Assembly (NCBI GenBank): GCA_036571765.1
Contig: BROE01000004.1
Location: 15,916,526 to 15,980,525 of the forward strand
Length of the DNA: 64,000 nt
DNA from: Plecoglossus altivelis
Taxonomy: Eukaryota > Chordata > Actinopteri > Osmeriformes > Plecoglossidae
Reading direction: 5' to 3'
The translations under genes were made by a program, and so were the position numbers. How positions within the stretch are numbered: the first letter of the stretch is position 1; each line of letters begins with the position of its first letter. The notes beneath the pieces were generated by a model, which saw only the letters and a program-made list of their open reading frames with translations, made no database searches and was not told where the DNA came from. Positions 24,261 to 64,000 of the stretch are shown one piece after another.

Positions 24261-24787
24261 TTCAACTGATCTTAAAGCTCTGGTAAGCAACATTATTTCA
24301 CATCACCAAGAGACGCAGATGCTTTATTATATCTACAACCTATAGGCCCTATATGGATTTAAATAATGTTGTAATCACCTTAGATTCATATGTGAATAAA
24401 AAATAGAAGGTGTAGGTTGAACCTCTGCCACTTTCATCTGGACTCTCATTTTCTCATATGTTGAGATATGGCTGAGAGCTAAGAATGACGTAGTGACTTG
24501 TGTATTTCTGGATTTCTAATTATCTGGACTAGATAAATATACCAACTAACTTGATGGTATTACATGGGAATAGTCTGTTGGATTCATAATCTTCGGTACC
24601 TCAACATCTGTTTTGAAGGTGACTTAAACATATGTCCTGGAAGTGAGTGTATGGATTTCTTATACTGACTTAACCTGGGAAACCTTTGTCTTAGTGAAAC
24701 GCCCTCTCCTTAGATATGTTACCACATCTCTGCCAACCGCATGTTTTCTCATCAAAGAAGAAAATCACTTTTTTTCTTTGGATACAT
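24261..24787. other. intergenic gap between pals1 and gphn
   Basis: About 0.5 kb of AT-rich sequence between the candidate pals1 promoter and the 3' end of gphn, both minus-strand genes. No features were seen. Confidence 0.5.
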
Positions 24788-25897
24788 TTTATTTAAAAAG
24801 GAAACCCAACAAGAACAACTTTTTTACATAATGATCAAGGGTTTTATTATCTTAGTATCTTTCATTAGTTTCATATCATTACAGAAAATGTTATAGTACA
24901 GCGTTGTTCAATGTCTCCTCATTGCTTGATAATTTACTTAGGAGTGCTGGTCACATATATCTGTACAATATGGTCCTTCTTATTTTTCTGTACATTTATG
25001 TGAAGTTGGTTAAAAAGGCAGTCAGCACTTAAAGAAGCTGTTTCTTTTCTTTCTTTTTTCATAATCGGTCAAATAAAATATTATTTTCCTGGCCACGCCC
25101 CCCCCCCTCCCCCGGGAGGCTGGGGCGGAGCTACACCTGATCAGGTGAATAGAAGGAAGCTTCTGGGTCTGGGCAGGGTGGGTGTGCCCCCCTCTCCCAG
25201 CACCACCTCATCCCTGCCCAGGCTTTTGGCACTGCGCACATAAACAAGACTCACAAGATAAACAACAAGCAAAGCTCTTTGTGAAGCCATTATGATGCAT
25301 ACTAATGAGAGAAAAATAGAAGTGTCACCTCAAAGGGGCATTCACTGAGGAAGAGGCCTCTTCCTTCTAACTGAGCACCGTGGGAATCTGGAGTCTTCCT
25401 CAATGTTTTCTTCATGTTCAAAAAACAGATTATTTTTTTCACTAAAGATGAGAAAAAGTATAATCTTTTTTCTTGTCCTGGCAGGCACCTACAGCTCTCT
25501 ATTAAAATGCTACTGCTATAGATAAGGTCTAGCATTGAACACACAAAGCAATTGCAATGAAAGGAACAAAGCCTTAATTTAATAATGATAAGGAGAAGAA
25601 GAATCATAATATTAATAATATATTACATAATAAATCTCTTTTTTTATTAAATTTTTTCTTTAAAAGTTATATTTTCTTTGTTTGAAATACTATAATATTT
25701 TAAATAAATTTTACATTTATTTTGTATCTAGGTTGTGATCAAGATGTTGACTATACCTCGACTTTATCCAAATCAATAAAAACTAGCTGTGCCATTGCAT
25801 ATTACAGAATAGTCAATGATATGTGGACATGCACCGTGAAACCACCCATTCCAACCCTCTCTATATGAAACCAACTCTTGGTCTCCCTTTGATGACA
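24788..25897 (-). other. gphn: 3' UTR of gphn
   Basis: Non-coding sequence after the gephyrin stop. Minus-strand AATAAA signals lie at 24788-24793 and 24843-24848, and further AT-rich candidates lie around 25635-25720. It contains a GC-rich block (about 25090-25235) that stands out from the AT-rich background and includes the 14-bp palindrome CACCTGATCAGGTG (25134-25147). Confidence 0.55.
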
Positions 25898-60876
<34,979 letters not shown>

Positions 60877-61930
60877 CTGAGAGAGATGGAGGGAGAGAGA
60901 AGGAGAGGGAGGGAGGGGCGAAGGGGAGGGAGGAAGAGTGGGACACAGATCATGAAACAGTCATTACATACTCCTCATTTCTGATGTGCACCACAAAACC
61001 TAAAGCTTGTTACTGCTCAGCTCCTCTAACTCAAAAACATCCAGTGGGCTCTCAAGCCTCCACCCAGCCTTTGGCTGTGTAGCCAAAGACCTTTTAAAGA
61101 AATCCAATCTGTCTCATTTCCCAAGTATTCTGTGGAAAAGAAGGGGGGGACAGGAAGACAGAGGGAGAGAGAAAGTGAATGAGAGGCTGTACAGAGTGAA
61201 AGAGTGCCCTTGAACATCGTCCCCCTAAAAGGATTTCCTTAGGACAATCCACAGGGACAAAACCAACAAGGACACAGAGCGCACAACGCGTGTGATTGGT
61301 ACAATAGCGGCCTTGTGTGGTCAGACTCGGTATTACAGCAGTGGAAGAAAGGGAGGGAGGGAGTTGGGAGAGTGAGGAAAAACAACCCCGGGCTCAAGGT
61401 GAAGCTCAACGCTGCGCAGACACTCCTTACGTAACTCCTTTTTTTAAGGAGGGCTATTTTTAGGAAATGCACTGCATCATGTTTCCTCTTTGTGACAGAC
61501 GACATGATAGCTCTCAGACCAGTCAGAACGGCACACACTAGGGAAACCACAGCTCCACCTGTACAGAATATCGTCATATGTTAACCCTGTACACTTAAAC
61601 TGTAGATTGGTCTTGTTACTGTCAAAAACTGAGCTTAGTCTGAGAAACATGAATATAGAGAAAACATCTCCATGGAATTAGAAGGTAGAAAAGTGAAGAA
61701 AGGTCATATTAATAATGGATTGTTTCATGAGATTCCCGGGATATTTTTTTCCCCTGAGAACAGGACGTGTAACATGTTGAAAGAGCAGAGGGAGACACAC
61801 ACACAGACACATGTACTCAAACACAGAGGCTGGGGTGAGAGAGATTTCCACTTCTGGATGGGGGAGTGTGGGTGTGGGTCTTTTTAGAGACGAGGAGAGT
61901 AGTAGGAGAGTGAAGGACCTGACAGGGGAC

Positions 61931-62110
61931 ATTTCTCTCTTCTCTCTCTGTTCCTCTCTCTCTGTCTCTTTTCTTTCTGTTTCACTCTCTCTGCCTCTCT
62001 CCCTCTCTCTCTTTCCCTGAATCTCTTTCTGTACTTTCCCTTTCTCTCTTTCTCCCTCCCAATTTTTCTCTCCCTCGCCTTCTCTCTTTCCCTCTCTTTT
62101 TAACACCCTC
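61931..62110. repeat. pyrimidine-rich (CT) tract
   Basis: About 180 nt, nearly all C and T, with mirror-symmetric segments such as tctctctctttccctttctc. Confidence 0.85.
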
Positions 62111-63721
62111 TTACATTTCTTCTTTCCCTCTGTCTTCTTCTCCCTCTGTTTAACTGCCTTTCTTCCACTCTGTTTTAGCCCAAATGAAAATATGCTGAAC
62201 ACAAATAACTAGGTTTCCTTCCTGCCGTTTCCAAGGCAACCCCTCCTGTCGGAAGCTTGTGTTTTGCCGCGTCGCTAATCGTGAGCGTGTGTATTCTGCC
62301 CTGCCGTCCCCGATGTGTCATGCTCTCCTATGAGAGGACTGTGTCATTACCCAGGTGTGTGTGCATGGTATGTCTGAATGTGTGCACATGTGTGCACGTT
62401 TGTAAATGTTTTTGTGTATCATAGTTCGCATATCTTATGTTTCCTACACATGTCCTGAACAGAGGCGCTTGGATGCGGGGTGAATTTGCTGTACTGGATG
62501 AGCCTTCATGTGAAACATCGCCTATCCATGGCTTTAGGTAGATGACTTTGGCTTCCCCAACATGGGGCAAATGGCTCTGCAGCAGAGTTCTGGCTGTGTG
62601 CTCAGTGTGTGGATTCTTCTTGAAGCTACAAGGCAGAGAGAAGAAAGCCAACTCCGGCCTGAAAGCCTGGATGCCCAGCCCAGATTACTTTATGAATAAA
62701 AGAGAAGAGAATAGAAGTGAGGTGAGGGAGAAAGAACGAATACGGCAAAGAAGGAGGGAGGGTGGGAAAGACAAGAACAAGAGAGAAAAGAGAGGAGAAA
62801 GGAGGACGAGAGGGAAAGGGACTGAGATGGAGGTGTAGAGAGAGACTGCGTAGGGTGAGGGAGACCAGCGAAACACAGCACATCCACACAAGCACACACT
62901 GACACACAAACCTAATACACATCTGTGATCCAGCTGTGCAGGTCTTGGTCGGACAGCTCCATGATGGAGCCAATCTGCTTTGGGGATTTTATTAATAATG
63001 CAGATCCTTTGTACAGGGCTCTCCATCACACACATACACACAACACACACAAGTCAGAGACGGAGTACCAAGCCATCAGCTTGAGGGGAAAGCTGGATCT
63101 CCCTCTGAGGGCCAAACACTCCACTGAGCATGAAGCCAGCAAAAGGAGCTAAAGAAATAACAAGAGCGAGGAGAGGAGATGGGGAGAGGGAGGAGTGAAG
63201 GTGTGAAGATGAGATTGGGTGCTAGAGAAGAGATGGGGGAGGGAGAAGAGAGGGAGGTTGGAAAAGGAAGGAGAGGAGAAGAGATAAGGAGAGGGAGGAG
63301 GAGGGAAAGAGAGGTAACAGACCTTCTCCCGCCCTATAGTGGTGTGCAGTGCACTTGACAAGGGACCACACACACTCCTAAAGATACTGACAAACTGACA
63401 TATCCACACACACAAAATTAACACCCCCCGCTCACTCCACACACACACACAGATACTGTACATATTTACATGTGACTGATGAAGCTTGAATGTGCCTTGT
63501 GTGACTGTCCCTCCCAGCCTGGTGAGCCCCAGCCAGCTGTGCCAGCACACATGTCTGGCTTCTACTGGCTGTCTGGGTGACACTGTCACACTATTACACT
63601 GTCATATGTCTGATTTATTTGGCCCTATTTTTACCAACAACGATTTGCAAAATTGACAAAGAATGTCACAACTACAGTTGCTTGGAATCACTGATGAAGT
63701 GTTGTTAGCACACACATATTC

Positions 63722-63810
63722 ACAAAAACACACACACACGTTCACACACATTCACAGACACACACACACACACAAACATTCACAGACACACACAAACACG
63801 TTCACACACA
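63722..63810. repeat. interrupted (CA)n repeat
   Basis: CA runs broken by ACGTTCACAC and ATTCACAGAC interruptions, giving a loose higher-order pattern. Confidence 0.9.
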
Positions 63811-64000
63811 GCCCTGAGATTTATTTCCCTGACCCCCTTCTGTCTCTCTACCCCTCCTTCTCCTCCTCCCTTGTTTGTTCGCTCTCTGACTCCTCCTGTC
63901 GTCCCTTCACTGACATGGGACAGGGAACTAGGGTGTGCGTGCCATGGAACCCATTGACAGTGTGTGTGTGTGTGTGTGTGCAGACGTTTATGTGCTGAGT

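Larger units (their letters stand above)
60877..64000 (-). other. gphn: gphn intron at the right edge
   Basis: The exon carrying the LGGMITAYKIVPDEI segment starts at 60876. The exons for the first 50 or so residues of gephyrin are not recognisable in the remaining 3.1 kb, so the window ends inside an intron. It contains a pyrimidine tract (about 61931-62110), purine tracts (60880-60945, 63155-63320) and CA/GT repeats (about 63722-63810 and 63960-63980). Confidence 0.7.

Noticed and set aside
62920..63000. Possible extra minus-strand exon (frame around MELSDQDLHSWIT)
   Set aside because: It does not match the N-terminal gephyrin exons, has no good acceptor, and the donor side is weak; too little to call.

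Overview
This window is vertebrate nuclear DNA, almost certainly from a ray-finned (teleost) fish with a fairly compact genome. Its five protein-coding genes are split by GT-AG introns. It is rich in CA/GT and GA microsatellites, and it carries fish-type tRNA-derived SINE pieces and hAT-type miniature elements. I cannot name the species. I found no bacterial genes, CRISPR array, rRNA gene or functional tRNA gene.

Layout: (1) 767-4098, plus strand, the 3' half of rbm25 (splicing factor, ER-rich region and PWI domain). (2) 5666-7883, minus, complete eif2s1 (eIF2 alpha), convergent with rbm25. (3) 8912-11097, plus, complete atp6v1d (V-ATPase subunit D), divergent from eif2s1 over a shared promoter of about 0.5-1 kb. 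(4) 13216-22307, minus, complete coding region of pals1/mpp5 (L27-L27-PDZ-SH3-GK polarity scaffold), convergent with atp6v1d, with poly(A) signals about 25 nt apart. (5) 25898-60876, minus, gephyrin (gphn) from about residue 50 to its stop; its first exons lie beyond the right edge. Summing the exons I located gives exact reading frames: eIF2 alpha 315 aa, subunit D 248 aa, PALS1 656 aa, RBM25 C-terminal 550 aa, gephyrin C-terminal 688 aa.

The gphn-pals1-atp6v1d-eif2s1 block, with the same relative orientations, is the one I know from human chromosome 14q23. The genes do not form a pathway; this is conserved vertebrate synteny. rbm25 sits farther away on human chromosome 14, so its neighbourhood here reflects rearrangement.

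From about 31 kb onward the window is mostly gephyrin introns with microsatellites, minisatellites, purine/pyrimidine tracts, a broken Ty3/gypsy-type retrotransposon (about 33.3-34.5 kb) and two hAT-like miniature elements with 8-bp target duplications. Most notable: a pals1 intron holds an exact 64-bp copy of a guanylate-kinase exon joined to a nearly perfect 29-bp-arm palindrome (looks like a template-switch event); gphn has a candidate 25-residue in-frame cassette exon at 43166-43240; rbm25 has a GC-AG intron forced by reading frame; and a 56-nt gphn exon has a weak donor followed by a CA repeat. I saw no evidence of a wholly new biological system.
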